Shown piece by piece: positions 12,663 to 24,411 of a stretch of 64,000 nucleotides of DNA (the first letter of the stretch is position 1; every line of letters begins with the position of its first letter). The stretch lies in the NCBI GenBank assembly GCA_026261815.1, contig JAMPIT010000230.1:567501-631500 (forward strand). Direction: 5' to 3'. Under the pieces are notes generated by a model. That model made no database searches. It had not been told where the DNA came from and saw only the letters and a program-made list of their open reading frames with translations. This stretch comes from Monarcha castaneiventris obscurior. Its lineage: Eukaryota; Chordata; Aves; Passeriformes; Monarchidae. The translations under genes and the position numbers were made by a program.

Positions 12663-14615
12663 GGAATTATCCCTTCCAGCCTAACTCTGGAGCAGCCAAC
12701 AATTCTGACACACAGCAAAGGGATGCTGGGCTGCGCCTGAGCGCCTGGGATTTGTTAGAGAATGTTTTTGCTTGTCTGGTTCCTGGCAGGTTTCGAGCTG
12801 GGCTTGTTATCTCTGCCTTGCCACGTCCCTGAGCTGCACATCATGAGCCTGTGCAGATCAGCGTGGGTAAGGGCAAAGCAATGATGGCACAAAAATGCTG
12901 CCTGGGCTCCCCAAGCCCCAGACAGTTTTGGTTTGTGGTTCTGGTGGTTTTTTTCCTTTTTCACATCACTCATGAGCAGTAGCAGCATTTCCTTGGTGTG
13001 TGCAGAGGTCCAGTGAAGTAAGGGTGATGTCTGGAAGGAATGGAAGACGTCATTCCCATTAAAGCAAAACATGGAGGTTTTTCTAAATATAATAAATATT
13101 AAAATACTGCAATCGTCTATCCGAACTGGCAGCAGACAGCCTTAAAAATCTATCAAAGGAGATTAAGGATGTGGAAAGCATTTTGGGTTTGTAAGCCAAC
13201 AAACATAAGAGCTTGAAGAGGGAGGGTTGGAACGCTCCTCTCCTCTCACTGATGATAAATGTGGACACAATTTCAAACAGTGCAGAGGTATCCTCAGCCT
13301 CACACAAGGGGATGGACTGGGGAGGGAGCTCAGGACTGCAACACAAAATGCAGGCTCTTCACTTGTAAACAGAGTTGTTTTCACACGGCCAAATCTTCTT
13401 CTAATCACCACTGCAGATACCACATGAGCCAGCAGTTCTGGGTCTATTTTTCCCTTGCAGATAATGAGGTTAATTGACAGCTGCAGCATCCCGATAAGAC
13501 CTGATGGAAGATGAAATGCAGGCCCAGAGACAGATAGAACAAGATAACTCTAATGACCAGCATTATCAAGGATGCTGACCATTATTAAATCTGTGCTTTC
13601 ATGGAAAGAGGGAAAAAAAGTTACTTCTAAATGTGGTTTCTTTCCCAGCAGATAATCAAATAACAGCAAATGAGGCACTTGAATCCAAAAAGACCAGTTC
13701 CTTGTAATTGGGAGAGTTCCACGCCAGAGAATTAGGAATGGAAGAACAGTGTAAGTGTGTGTTTTGACAAGCAGCTCTTTAAAAAAGGTTGCAGGGGGAG
13801 AGAAGATTCAATGTGATCCTCTTTGTCTGTCTGTGCAAAAAAAAAAAAGAGTGGGAGTGGTTATTGGCTGAGTGCAGAGGAGAATAATGTGTTATTTTTG
13901 CTCTCTATACTGTTCCTGTGGAATTCATCCAGGAAAACTGCACGTCCTTGTGCTCTGCTGCTGAAAAAGAATAAAAATTGCTATAGATACAGAACATGTT
14001 TGACACTATTTATCTGCAGAACTGGCATTTGCTGCTGAGCAGGTCAGACCCAGCTCATTTTACAGTCAGGGGGAAGAAATAGGCCCTTTTCAGGTGTGAG
14101 TCACGTGGCATATTTCAGATATTTATTTTAGGGTGAGAGAAATCGTGTCCTGATTTCCACTGACTCTTTTCGCTGGCTCCTCAGTGGCTGCCAAGAGTCA
14201 AGAGGGAATAACTCCAGTAGAGATATTGCTATTGAAAAAAATTGATTTTCAGTTGTATAAATCACAATCTGAAAGGCAAACAAAAAAAGAGTCTGTTTTG
14301 GTTATCACAACATGACTTAGAGGAGGTTGATAATGGTCAGATAATATATAAATATAACATCTTGGAAGGAAATAAGGCCTCCTGATAAGCTCTTTAACCT
14401 AATTGTAAAGGACACTGGAGGAGTGGCTGGAAGTTGAAGCCAGGTTAGTTCATATTTGAAATAAAGCATGTTTTTAGTACTCAGTAAACCACTCAAAGTT
14501 AAGTCATATATTCTTCCTTTCTGATGCCTTCAAGTAAAAATAGAATATCTTTCTTTAGGAAGTGCTTCAGCCAGAACAAATCAGTGAGCACGGGCTCAGC
14601 GTGGGTTGAATGTCA
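12663..14615. other. Unique sequence, nothing recognised
   Basis: About 1.9 kb with an A12 run near 13837-13848. Open frames reach 108 codons (13163-13489, minus) and 105 codons (12755-13072, minus). Neither resembles a known protein, and they sit among overlapping frames on both strands. Confidence 0.5.
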
Positions 14616-14982
14616 GAGAGTTACAGAATTATTTAGTTTTGAAAAGACCCTTTAAGATTGTTGAGGCTGGACAGGAACTTAGCAGTGCCAAGCCCATCAC
14701 TGAGCTGTGTCCCCAGGTGCTACATCCACACCTTTTCCAAACCCCTCCAGGGATTGTCACTCCACCATTGCCCTGAGCAGCCTCTTCCGATGCTTGACAA
14801 TTCTTTCCTGGAAGAAATTTCCCTTAATATCCAAACTAAACCTCCCGTGGTGCAACTTGGGGCCATTTCCTCTTGTCTTGTCCCTTTTTCCCTGGGAGCA
14901 GAGCCCAACCCCATCCTGGCTGCCCCCTCCTGTCAGGGAGTTGTGGAGAGCCACAAGGTCCCCCCTGAGCCTCCTTTTCTCT
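14616..14982 (-). mobile_element. CR1 3'-end fragment (CR1-X-like tail type)
   Basis: One of the longer antisense CR1 ends, about 370 bp. It begins with 'gagttacagaattatttag' and passes through 'ctccagggattgtcactcc', 'ccctgagcagcctcttcc', 'cttaatatccaaactaaacc' and 'ggggccatttcctcttgtc' before 'cacaaggtcccccctgagcc'. The 96-137 codon open frames here are readings of this repeat. Confidence 0.93.
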
Positions 14983-15656
14983 GTTGTTCTCCTCTAGTCA
15001 AAGCTAAAATCCAAAGTGTTACATTTCCTCTTTATTTTACCTCTAACTTTGCCAAATACTGTTGCCTGTAATAAAGATAGTTGAGTTTTTCTTCCCACCT
15101 TTTGCTCTTTCTCATCCTCCTTCTCTCTTTCTTTACATGGTGTGCAACAGAAATGGGTCAGATCATTTTGCTCGTTCATAGAAAATATTTTTTATTCATT
15201 TACAAGAAGTTGTCATGAATAGTCGCTTTATTTTTGATTTGTTTTTATTTTTATGCTTGGGGTTTTTTTTTAATGTATATCTATTAAACTGTGGGGTGTA
15301 ACAATGCTCAGAAGAAACGAAAAGCAAATAAAAGAATTTCTAGTGTAGGTTCACTGAGAACTGAATCTCACATCAGCAGGCTCTTACTCTCTATGAGGTT
15401 TGGAGATCACACATTTTAAGAGGACAATACAAAAGATGAACTTCACATGCCATTTATTTGGCAGATTTTGTCATTGCCACGAAATCTGGCAAAACTTTAG
15501 GAATCGTTGCTCTGATTAGGACCAATGTCCTCACTGAGTCTGGAGGAGAAGCTCATATTCTGCACCTTAAGGGAAGGAAGTTTGATACTGCTCCCAACTC
15601 AGCATTGCCTAATTATCCTCAGAGGCTGCAGAGATTCGCAAAGTTTTTTTTTGACT
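14983..15656. other. Unique flank left of solo LTR A
   Basis: About 670 bp of AT-rich sequence. The open frame 15458-15658 (66 codons) and its overlapping partner at 15525 run up to or into the LTR and show no recognisable domain. Confidence 0.5.
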
Positions 15657-15661
15657 AATTA
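15657..15661. repeat. 5-bp target-site duplication, left (aatta)
   Basis: aatta lies immediately before the TG of the solo LTR. The identical aatta follows its terminal CA at 16318-16322. Confidence 0.85.
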
Positions 15662-16317
15662 TGACACTGCTAGTGCCATAAATCAGCCTCTCCTGATGGG
15701 AGAGGCTTTTCAGAGTCCTTGCAAGGAACTTGCTAGATGGATGAGGCAAACTCGCAGTAACTGCTTCTTCAGAGAGTTGTTTATTTTAGTGTTATCAGCT
15801 ACTAGCGTAGAAAAGACACAGCAGAGCAGAACATGGCAAGAGAAGGACACAAAATGGCTGCTTATCCAAATTTCACAGCTCTTTTAAAGGTAAATTAACC
15901 AATAAAGACCTGAAAGGACAGATATTTTTACTTTTCCTCCAGTGTTCAGTAAATCACTCTGACACGCAGGCCGGAACTGCGGAATTTTTCATCCAATCAT
16001 CCTAAACTGCTTTTGCTGCAAAATATGGGGGACTAGAAGAAGAAAGACAGAGGTTTAACACTACAAAGTCTCCTCCATCTTGGAACTTTTACTATTTATC
16101 TATTTACTACATTAACAAAACTAAAACTTCTAAATTCTTCACCCTGTGACATCCTTACATCATATTCTATCACCTAGTTCACATCTGTGTAGATTTTAAT
16201 TCCTCCCAGAAAGCAGGCAGTTTTCTCCATGGATAAAGGTCAAAAACCACATTGTTCAGGGGGGTTAGATTCTTCAAAACAGGCAGAGGAATATTCCCTG
16301 CACTCTGGATTCCCACA
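15662..16317 (-). mobile_element. Solo LTR, family A copy 1 (ERVL-like)
   Basis: A 656-bp block that begins 'tgacactg', ends 'cccaca' and is flanked by a perfect 5-bp duplication, aatta. A second copy of exactly the same length lies at 30488-31143. On the minus strand the order fits a retroviral LTR: the U3 side comes first, then a TATA-like CCTTTAAAAG (15881-15890), then AATAAA (15780-15785) about 100 bp on, then a U5 with a strong hairpin. A 5-bp duplication is usual for ERVL-type elements. No primer-binding site or gag/pol sequence adjoins it, so it is the single LTR left after recombination between the two ends of a provirus. The minus orientation is inferred from the promoter and poly(A) order. 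Confidence 0.88.
15692..15712. repeat. Hairpin in U5 of LTR A copy 1
   Basis: gcctctcc and ggagaggc type arms surround a short loop reading tgat, close to the terminus of the LTR. The stem is kept in the second copy near 30518-30538 with changes mainly in the loop. Confidence 0.7.
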
Positions 16318-16322
16318 AATTA
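16318..16322. repeat. 5-bp target-site duplication, right (aatta)
   Basis: Matches 15657-15661 exactly and fixes the right edge of LTR A copy 1. Confidence 0.85.
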
Positions 16323-18963
16323 AACCACCCACTTTGGGTCATGCCCATTCCACTTACACACATCTCAAAATCTCAGCTAAAAATCTCCTTTTTCTCCCTT
16401 CAGTCACTGGCTGGTGTTATTAAATCTCCTGTGACCTTCTATAAATTATTAATTAGGAAAACAGCCCCGTGTCTGACAAGACTTGGTTGCCATTTTGTCA
16501 AACCCATTAACCCTGTTAGAGGTGCATGCGTGTTCTGTCCCATCATCCAGCAGACTCCAACATCTCGATAAACAAGGTTATCTGCCTCTTGCCTGCAGGA
16601 ATATTTTACAGGTTTTTGCACTGGCGAGAGCCGAGTCTTTCCTAAAACTCCTATAAAAAACAAGAAATGCAGATTTTGGCTGCCTCTGCCTGGTCCCCTC
16701 AATTCCCATGATGCTGCTGTTTCAGGACCGTGTGATGGAAAGAGTAGAACACAGAGAAAACCTTATTTGTGGATTATTTAATTTCTAAAGAAGTTATTAA
16801 TTGATATTAAATATCAGTAGCACAGATCATGATCCCCAGCTGACCGAACCAACAAAATATTTGCAGGTATCTCTGAAAAGAACATTTATAGCAAGATAAT
16901 GAGATATTCTAGATCCTTGAAAAAAACTTCTTTCTAAGAACAAGGGAGAGCCCAAGCAAAAGATCAGAGGGGAAGATCCCCATAAATCTTTGTGAATCTT
17001 TATCACTTCTGGGTGATGGCCTTCACATGTGAATTTTGGAGATGAAGTTCACTCTTTTTCTTCAAAGACCACACTTTTGACTCCCTTTGCAGAATAAATT
17101 GGTAGATCTTAAGACCTCACTGTCCTAGGGTTTGGATTTATAATTATGACCATATAACCAGAGCTCCTGCTCACATTATTTCTCCTCTCTCTCTCTTCCT
17201 CTGTTTTCTCTGGTCTAGAAAAAAATAAGTTGGTCATACCTTTATGGAACATTTTTAATTTTTCATCTATTTTTCTGTCATGAAATATTCAGATTATGCT
17301 TGTCAACACCATTTCCCTCTGAAAGGAAATTTTACCTGAAAATATCTCCTGGTGCTTAGGATTTTATGCTTTAAAAAAAAAGTGAGCTTTCAACCAGAGA
17401 AGGTTGTAAACCTCATCTAGATGTGAGTGGTTTTATTCAGTCCGTGCTGGGCACAAGATTTTTTGTTGGGAGCACACGGCTGCAGAATAGATATCAAATC
17501 AAATGAGCTGGGAGGTTGTTGGAAGGAAATGGCTTTTGTGGTTTCATATTTGCTTTGTTCCTTAAAATGCCAATAACTCGACAGCACAGTGCTTAGTTAT
17601 GGTCAGCACTCCAGACACCCCTGTGCTCTATAAATAACATTTCTATTGCCAACTTTTTCACATGCACAGGAAATTTTTATTGTCATCATCTTGATTCCTG
17701 TCTCTATCTTGTGGCAAGTTGTTGCTGCTTTCCCTTGATGAGTTTCCTCTTACTTCTGTCTTCTTTTCAAACTTTAGTCCTGTTCTGGAGGAAAATAAGA
17801 TTTTCAGGAGGTTTGGCAAATACACAAAGACTTTGGGTACATGCTTTTAAAATTTAGGCTTCCAGTGTGTCAAAATTTTGATTTTTTACTTTTCCATAAT
17901 TTTACTTTTTAGTGACTTTATTCTTAATCCTTTCTGATGAGGCTGTTTATTGGACTAACAAACAATTATTTTTTCTAAAATTTTAATACTTGTCATTAAA
18001 TTCCCAGAGCTTTGTTCCTAATGCAAGATTCCAATGATTTTTCAGCACCCTGGGTTATTTGGGATGTACTTAGGATGTATTATATTATTTAGGATGTATT
18101 TAGGATCACCGTGGGACTGGGGATTATCACCATCATCATCACCATCATGATTTAAAAATATAAAAATAATATCGTGACCCTCTGTGAAATAATTGAAGGA
18201 TAAAGAATGACAATCCGACTGTTGTTTGGCAAAATTTATAGGATCCTTAAGTGAGGAGTGAATTTCACTGTTATCTATGGGTTTTTGGAGCTTATCTGGG
18301 AATACCTTGTTGTGATTGCTAGGGAGGTTTGATTTAATCTTCCTGTGAGGTTTTCATAAGGTGTTCTCTAAAGTAAATACTATCAGTTTTGTAAGATGTT
18401 GCTTGAAAGTTTTTTCTTGTAATGCACTTAATATCTCGTTCCCACGATAAGGAAATAACTCAGTGTGATGGGCGTGCTTTAAAAATATGAAATTATGACC
18501 TAGAAAGGCAGAGAAACAAATAATTTCTCCCTCCCCTAATTTTATGTGGAAAAATGTTTCTAGGAAGGTAAAGGAAGCTGGTTAGAATTGCACCACTGAA
18601 TAATTTTTCACCAAAAATTTATTTCAGAATTCATTCCATCATTTGGATGAAGAAGTTTTTCCAATAGAAAATAAAACTACCAGCTCTTCCAACACATTAA
18701 TCCCATTTGTCATTGCTGGTTTTTCAGCTTGTTTCCAGTTAGGGAACCCTTTGAGAATGGAATAATGTCATGCCTTAAACAAGGAGCAATTTTTTTTATT
18801 TTCCTCTGACCAAACAGGAATTTTATTCCAACTGTGCGGGGACTAATTATAAACACAGCCAGGAATGGGAATGAATGAGTCCATGTGGGTAAGATTTATC
18901 CTGCAAGACTTCAGGAGGGAGATCCACTGACCTTTGTGGAAGTGACTGTTTGCATTTGGGATG
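16323..18963. other. AT-rich unique sequence with few open frames
   Basis: About 2.6 kb. Between 16703 and 18884 there is no open frame of 60 codons on either strand. It contains a short (ATC)n tract at 18125-18149 and a worn duplication of 'taggatgtatt' units around 18064-18107. No dispersed repeat was recognised with confidence. Confidence 0.5.
18125..18149. repeat. Short (ATC)n simple repeat
   Basis: The tract reads 'atcaccatcatcatcacc' and continues as 'atcatg'. It is imperfect, about eight units. Confidence 0.8.
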
Positions 18964-18969
18964 CTCACC

Positions 18970-19649
18970 TGTTGGAACCCAAGGCACACCTCTGGCAGCC
19001 CTGGGAGCTCAGGGCACACCTCGGGCTGCCCTGGGGGGTCAGGAGCCCCAGCAAGGGGGTCCCAGCCCCTGGCAAGAAGCCCAGAATGGCACCGGCTTTG
19101 ACCTCAGCCCATGGGAAAAGTTACCAACGCTGCCAGAATCATTGCAAGCCACCAGAGTGTGAAAATGAGTAGTGGTTTAGTATTTTACAAGGTAAAAAAG
19201 TAGATTTTAGGGTTTTTAATATGAGGACGAAGGGTTTAAGATGGAGGATTTTGGGCGTTGCCCTGTTCTTCTTCTTCTTCTCCTTCTCCTCCATCTTCTC
19301 TGGTGGTGGTGGCACAAAATGATTGGTAGAATGAAAAAGAGGTAGAAATGACGTGTCTAGAATAGGTGCAAATGAATTGGTATAGAACAGTAACTAATAA
19401 ATGCGTTGTGAAGAATGGTTGGATGATGGAAAGGGCACAGAAAGGCCGGGACAGCCCAGGACTGGGCAGTGCCCGCTCGGACTCGGCTGCATCAGATGTG
19501 CGGCCGGAGCTGAGAGCTGGCAGAGAGAAGGAGAAATCAACAACCTGAAACAACATCTGCAGCCGTTTCTCATCTGTTGGGGCTCGAGGTAAAGCTCCCC
19601 AGAGGTGAGGATAAAGAACCTGTGTTTGTGTGGAGTCCAAACTCCCACA
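18970..19649 (+). mobile_element. Solo LTR, family B copy 1 (class II ERV-like)
   Basis: A 680-bp block from 'tgttggaaccc' to 'aactcccaca'. The flanking hexamers are ctcacc (18964-18969) and cccacc (19650-19655), a 6-bp duplication with one change. Six base pairs is the class II (ERVK/alpha-beta type) size. AATAAA at 19396-19401 on the plus strand suggests plus orientation. The second copy is at 26777-27415. Most of the extra length here is a roughly 30-bp tandem duplication (18982-19040) and a longer TTC/TCC run (19266-19299). The open frames inside, including a 187-codon minus frame and a 60-codon plus frame that also occurs in copy 2, are readings of the LTR and not genes. Confidence 0.86.
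18982..19040. repeat. ~30-bp tandem duplication inside LTR B copy 1
   Basis: Two neighbouring units share 'gcacacctc' followed by a 'gccctgggag/gccctggggg' segment and 'ctc/gtc'. Copy 2 of the LTR has a single unit, so the duplication arose after the two copies separated, or in a sub-lineage of the element. Confidence 0.8.
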
Positions 19650-19655
19650 CCCACC

Positions 19656-20110
19656 CTTTGTGGGTACCAGGCATCCACAGAGGCCTGGCAAACTTGGCAG
19701 GATGTGGAGAAATTCTATGTCTTCCTGGAGCCCAGCTGTGAAGCTGTCAGGGCAAGAAATTTTGGTTAAGAATGAGAATCCTGTCCTAGGTCTGACCATA
19801 AAGGGTGGTGCCCACCCCAGAGTGAAATGTCTGCAACTTCAGTGTCCATTTTTACTGAGCTCATCCCCGACTTCCAGCTGTGCAAAACATCAACTGCAGG
19901 TGACAGAGCAGATTCCTTTTGAGCTTTGGCCCTTTCTGTCTGTGGCTTTGTCACAAAGGATGAGGCCACTTCATCTGCGAATTCTTCACCTCAGGGAGGT
20001 TTTTCCTGGTGTGAAGTAGATGTGCTGTGCTCTTCCACTTCTCTTTCCCTTCATCTCAGGAAAGAGTTGTTGCTTTCTCCCTGGTGTCCCAAGCCAGAAA
20101 AGGTGAGATT
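19656..20110. other. Unique flank right of LTR B copy 1
   Basis: About 450 bp. A 129-codon open frame (19630-20019, plus) starts inside the LTR and has no recognisable domain. There is no primer-binding-site-like TGG at the LTR edge and no gag start. Confidence 0.5.
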
Positions 20111-20472
20111 TCATAGAATCAAGGAATTATTTAGGTTGGAAAGGACCAATAAAATCACTGAGTTCAACCATTAACTCAGCACTGCCAAATCCACCATTAA
20201 ACCCTGTCCCCAAGTGCCACATCCACGTATCTTTTAAATTCCTCCAGGGATGGTGACTCCACCACTTCCCTGGGCAGCCTGCTCCAATGTCTGACCACCC
20301 TTTCTGTGAAAAAATATTTCCTAAGATCCAATCTAAACCTACCTTGGTGCAACTTGAGATAATTTCCTCTAATTCTGTCTCTTGTAACTTTGGAGGAGAG
20401 GCCAACCCCACATCATTCCAACCTCCCTTCAGGAAGATGAGGAACTGCCTTTCCAGGCTGAGCTGTACTTCA
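20111..20472 (-). mobile_element. CR1 3'-end fragment (CR1-X-like tail type)
   Basis: A well-preserved antisense CR1 end of about 360 bp: 'tcatagaatcaaggaattat', 'ttaggttggaaaggacc', 'cactgccaaatccaccatta', 'tgactccaccacttccctgg', 'tgctccaatgtctgaccacc' and 'aagatccaatctaaacct'. It fades into 'ctttccaggctgagctgta'. Confidence 0.95.
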
Positions 20473-21299
20473 TGAATTTTTTGGGGTCTTCAACAGCTTT
20501 TGAGGGCTCCATGCCAGACGGGAGTAGGAAATTCCAGAAAATCCTCTAATCTTCATCAACAACAGCATCCACAACCCATGCTGGTCCTGGGTAAATATTT
20601 GGGCCATGCGAGGTGAGCTAAACATCAGGCCACACTGAGAGACAAAGCCACTTGTCACCATGAGCTGTTTTCTGTCAGGCACGGATTCAGCTGCTCGGTA
20701 GGGACTGAAGAGATGAAGTGAAATTAGCTTCTGTTGTGCTATGTGCAGTGTCAATCCATTTTCCATGCCCCACGGTGGTGACCTGGAAGTTTGCTGCACA
20801 CAATTTTTCTTCCATCTGGCTTGTTTGAAGACTGGGAGGGGAAAAATGCAACTGGATGGGAGGGTTGGAGTGGATACATGCAGTCCTAAGTGTTTTCAAT
20901 AGAGCATTAATTGAAATGTTGTAGATGCTGTTTGCCTCAGCTGTAGCTGTTCATAATAATTAGGTTGATGGATTCAGAGAGGAACAAAAAAAATGTCTCT
21001 CTTCTCAGAGAGAAGGGAATTGAAGCACTGCGTTGGGGATTTGGGAGTCTAGCAAACCCCTGCTCCTGGTAAATTGGACGTGTACAAGTCCTGGAGCCAA
21101 ATGGGATGTATCCAGCAGGGAGCTGGCTGAAAAAACGCTGCCACTTTCCATCTTCAGTGAAAGTTTGCAGCGCTAAAAAGGTGTCCCCAGTGTAAATAAA
21201 ATTAAAAAAAAAAAAGACAAAGAGGGCTCAGGGAGCTTTGTGGCACTTGCCTTACCACAATCCCTGGGAATGAAGCAAACCCTCCCATGATCACTGCAC
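20473..21299. other. Unique sequence, nothing recognised
   Basis: About 830 bp, including an A12 run near 21209-21220. The longest open frame is 109 codons (20470-20799, minus), with no recognisable domain. Confidence 0.5.
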
Positions 21300-21578
21300 A
21301 GGGAAGAAGTTCTACCTCATGTCCAGGTGGAACTTGTGGGATCAGTTTCTGCCCCTTCCTCCTGTCCCATTGCTGGACCCCACAGAGCAGAGCCTGGTGC
21401 CTGCCCTGAGCCCTCCCTGCACACAGGGACACACAGGGATGGGGCCCCTCTCAGCCATCTCTTCTTGAGGCTGAACAGCCCCAGCTCTCTCAGCCTTTGC
21501 TCGTCACAGAGATGCTCCAGTCCCTTCATCACCTTCATTGTCCTCCTCTGGACCTGCTCCAGGAACTCCATGGCTCTA
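21300..21578 (-). mobile_element. CR1 fragment, ORF2 C-terminal part
   Basis: Minus-strand frame 21571-21317 (84 codons) begins [21 protein letters not shown] and continues [16 protein letters not shown]. This is the conserved C-terminal segment of CR1 ORF2, with the following 3' UTR start. The DNA 'ggctgaacagccccagctct' and 'cctcctctggacctgctcc' are the matching antisense landmarks. Neither the true 3' tail nor the catalytic domain is present. Confidence 0.93.
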
Positions 21579-22548
21579 GTTTACCCCTTTCCTCCTGGGA
21601 AATGCTTACTTCTCCAAGTTTTCCTGTTTTAAAATATGCACAAGCTACAAAAAACACCTGTGATGAGAAGAAACACGGTCTGGCCACCTGATTTATGCTG
21701 TCTTAGACTGGACAGTGCAGCACTGAGGGAACTTGTTTATGTTTCTCATCATTCTGTATTTCTTTCTCATTGGCCTCTCTCTGTTGCAGTGTTTTGAGTG
21801 TTTTGTAATTAACCACACCTCAGCTCCACTCTGCCAGACTTCCTACAGCAACTCAGGAGAGGTGTGGGATTCCCAAGGGTCTTTTGCTTGATCTGTCAAG
21901 CTCACAAAGTTGTTTTGGTAATAACATGGGTGGAAAGCTGGGAGCTGAGAAATGAGCACGTCCCATTCTCCGAGGAATGCCCATGGTCTCTGGTCACAGA
22001 CCCACACAAAATCTGGCCTGATGAACCACCCTTAACTGCTGAGAAGTGACTATGGGAGGTGTGCCCAGCCCTAATTCTTGGAAATTCAAAGTAAAATAGG
22101 ACATCTTTGGTCCTGATGGGACTGATTTGGGCTGCAAGTCATGGAGTGACAACAAGCACAGCTGGCTGTGCCACGGAACATGGGGAACCTCTCTAACCAC
22201 AGAAACGGATCCTCTGGCTGTGCCTCAAAACAGATGATCCAAGGTCCCTCTCTGTGCAATTTCCCCCTGGGCAAAGCTCCAGCAAAGCTGCATCTCAGCA
22301 GCTGAATGAATTTGCTACTGCCACTACCACAACCATACAAGGACAGTTAATTGCTCTCCCTGGCAAAATGGGTGCCTCCTCTCAGCTTTACCTGATCCAT
22401 GACTTGTGTCCCCAGCCAGGTCACCGTGCTGCCAGCTGGACAGGAAATCCCAGGAGCAAACTTCCTGGGGGATTTGCTTTCAAACTTTCAATTGCAGTTG
22501 AAAGAATGTCTGGGTCAAAAGCGTTTCCTCCAGTGGCAGGGGGGTCCC
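21579..22548. other. Unique sequence, nothing recognised
   Basis: About 970 bp. The longest open frame is 109 codons (22254-22583, plus) and runs into the next CR1 piece. Confidence 0.5.
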
Positions 22549-22722
22549 CACTGAGCCCCATCCCCAAGTGCCACATCATTTAAATACCCGCAGGGATGGC
22601 AGCTCCCTGGGCACCTCTTTCAACACTTGACAACCCTCTCCATGATGAAATATTTCTTAATATCCAACCTAAACCTCCAACTTGGAGCCATCTCTTCTTG
22701 TCCTGTCACTTCTTCCTTGGGA
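22549..22722 (-). mobile_element. CR1 3'-region fragment
   Basis: An internal piece of the CR1 end with no tail: 'ccccaagtgccacatcattt', 'cgcagggatggcagctccc', 'cttaatatccaacctaaacc', 'ttcttgtcctgtcacttctt'. It is antisense and interrupted by small deletions. Confidence 0.85.
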
Positions 22723-24306
22723 TCTGATTACTCGGTGTGAAATCCCTCACAGGTAGAATTAAATAATAAAACTTCCAAAGCAATTAAAACCTTTTCTTTT
22801 GCTTCTTGATTTCTGCAGAGACATCATGATGTTTTAAAGCTGTTCTGTGACAATCAGGAAAGGTGGAAATTTTCTTTTCCTTCTCAATTATAGTTAAGTT
22901 TTTTCTCTCTCCATATTGACACAGGAACTGTGGCTTTAAGGAAAAAAATTAATTTGGGGGTGCATTAAATTTAGTCCATCTTACAGGATAAAATTATATT
23001 AAATATAAGGTGTCTAGGTAAAATCACACCCTGAAGATGTTTTTTTTTGTCTTTCAGTGACCATGGGGGGAGCTGAGGAAGGTGGTTTGGAGGCTTTTGT
23101 AAAGCTCAGTGAAATGAATTTCACCCTCCTTTCTAAGACTTACAGTAAATAACAAGGCAACTGGGAACACTCTGGTTCCGTCACCCATGGCAAGCAGGAT
23201 TTTTTCCTTCATTGTCATTCTGGTGAAATGTTAGAATGATTTTTTTTTCCCCTTTCATAACTAATAAATGTTTGGCACCAGCTTCATAACTTAACCCTTC
23301 CAGGCCATATCAGAAAATAAACTGGATTAAAACCATTCCATACTGATGGAGGATTAGCCTTAGTTTTCTTGCTGATTTGAACAAGAGCTCCACATTTAAA
23401 TTTCAATTTAATGTTTTAGGATTCAAGAGTTTTTTTGGTTTTGTTTTTTTTTTCCCAGAGTCTACTGAATTATTGATTTTTAGTAGCAAGGATAGGAAAG
23501 AAAACATTTTTTCACTCAGGCTGACATTGGAGTCATACCTTTTGAATAAAACAGGACAAGGGATGCTCAAAAACTCTGAAAAGCAGAGCAGACTGTACCT
23601 CTGCTGCTGCAGTCATGTATCTGCTTCTGCTGCTTATTTTTCAGTTGGAATAACAACTCTTCGTTTGAGAATTCCCATTGGTTGCTGTGAAAATAATGAT
23701 GAGTCCTAGGAAAAAAAAAAAAAAAAGAGGCAATTCTAGGTGGGGATATGGAAAAGAAAGAGAGAAATTCCCAGAGCAACAGAGAGAAATTCCCAGAAGT
23801 AACAGAGATCTTGTGTACAGATTTTTTAATAATTGAAAAATAAAAAGTGGTGGAAAAAAAAAAAGAAGCAAATAGAAGGTTCTGGGCTAAAAAGCTGATT
23901 CTAGATATGTGTGTGATAATAAAAAAGAGACAAGATCTATCACAAAGGATTTACTTTTACTATTCATAAGCACTTGCAAAAAATAGACATTTCTGCTTGA
24001 GCTGCTCCCGTGGGGCTCCTTGAGAGGGTCTGATCAATACAATCAATGAACAGCGAGATCCAATCCCTCTCATCCTCAATTAGAAATCCAGTGTAGGTGA
24101 CATAAACCCTGCTGGAAAACTGCCTGGCTGTGCCCACTGATGATCAGGGAAGCCCTGAGGGGTGAAATTCCCACCCACATCTGCACTTCAGGCATCCGAG
24201 GAGAGGGCAGGAAAATCCCACCACGGGAAAGAGAGGGACAGCCAATCAAACCTTTATGGAATGGGGTTATCAGTGCCACCTCTCCTCGTGCCTCGTGTTT
24301 TGTGGA
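22723..24306. other. Unique sequence with A-rich runs
   Basis: About 1.6 kb, holding an A run of about 17 near 23710-23726 and another A-rich run near 23852-23866. The longest open frame is 110 codons (23377-23709, plus), with no recognisable domain. Confidence 0.5.
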
Positions 24307-24411
24307 ATTCCACAATGGTTTGGGTTGGAAGGGACCTCAAAGCTCATCTCATTCCACCCCCTGCCACGGGCAGGGACAACTTCCACTGGGCCAGGTTGCT
24401 CCAAGCCCTGT
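24307..24411 (-). mobile_element. CR1 3'-end fragment ('tgccatgggcaggga' type)
   Basis: A short antisense CR1 end of about 105 bp: 'aatggtttgggttggaaggg', 'ccccctgccacgggcaggga' and 'caggttgctccaagccctgt'. The 179-codon frame at 24140-24679 reads through it and is not a gene. Confidence 0.92.

Noticed and set aside
17430..17490. Phrase 'ttttattcagtccgtgctgg' resembling an avian LTR poly(A) region
   Set aside because: No TG...CA ends, duplication or second copy could be found around it.
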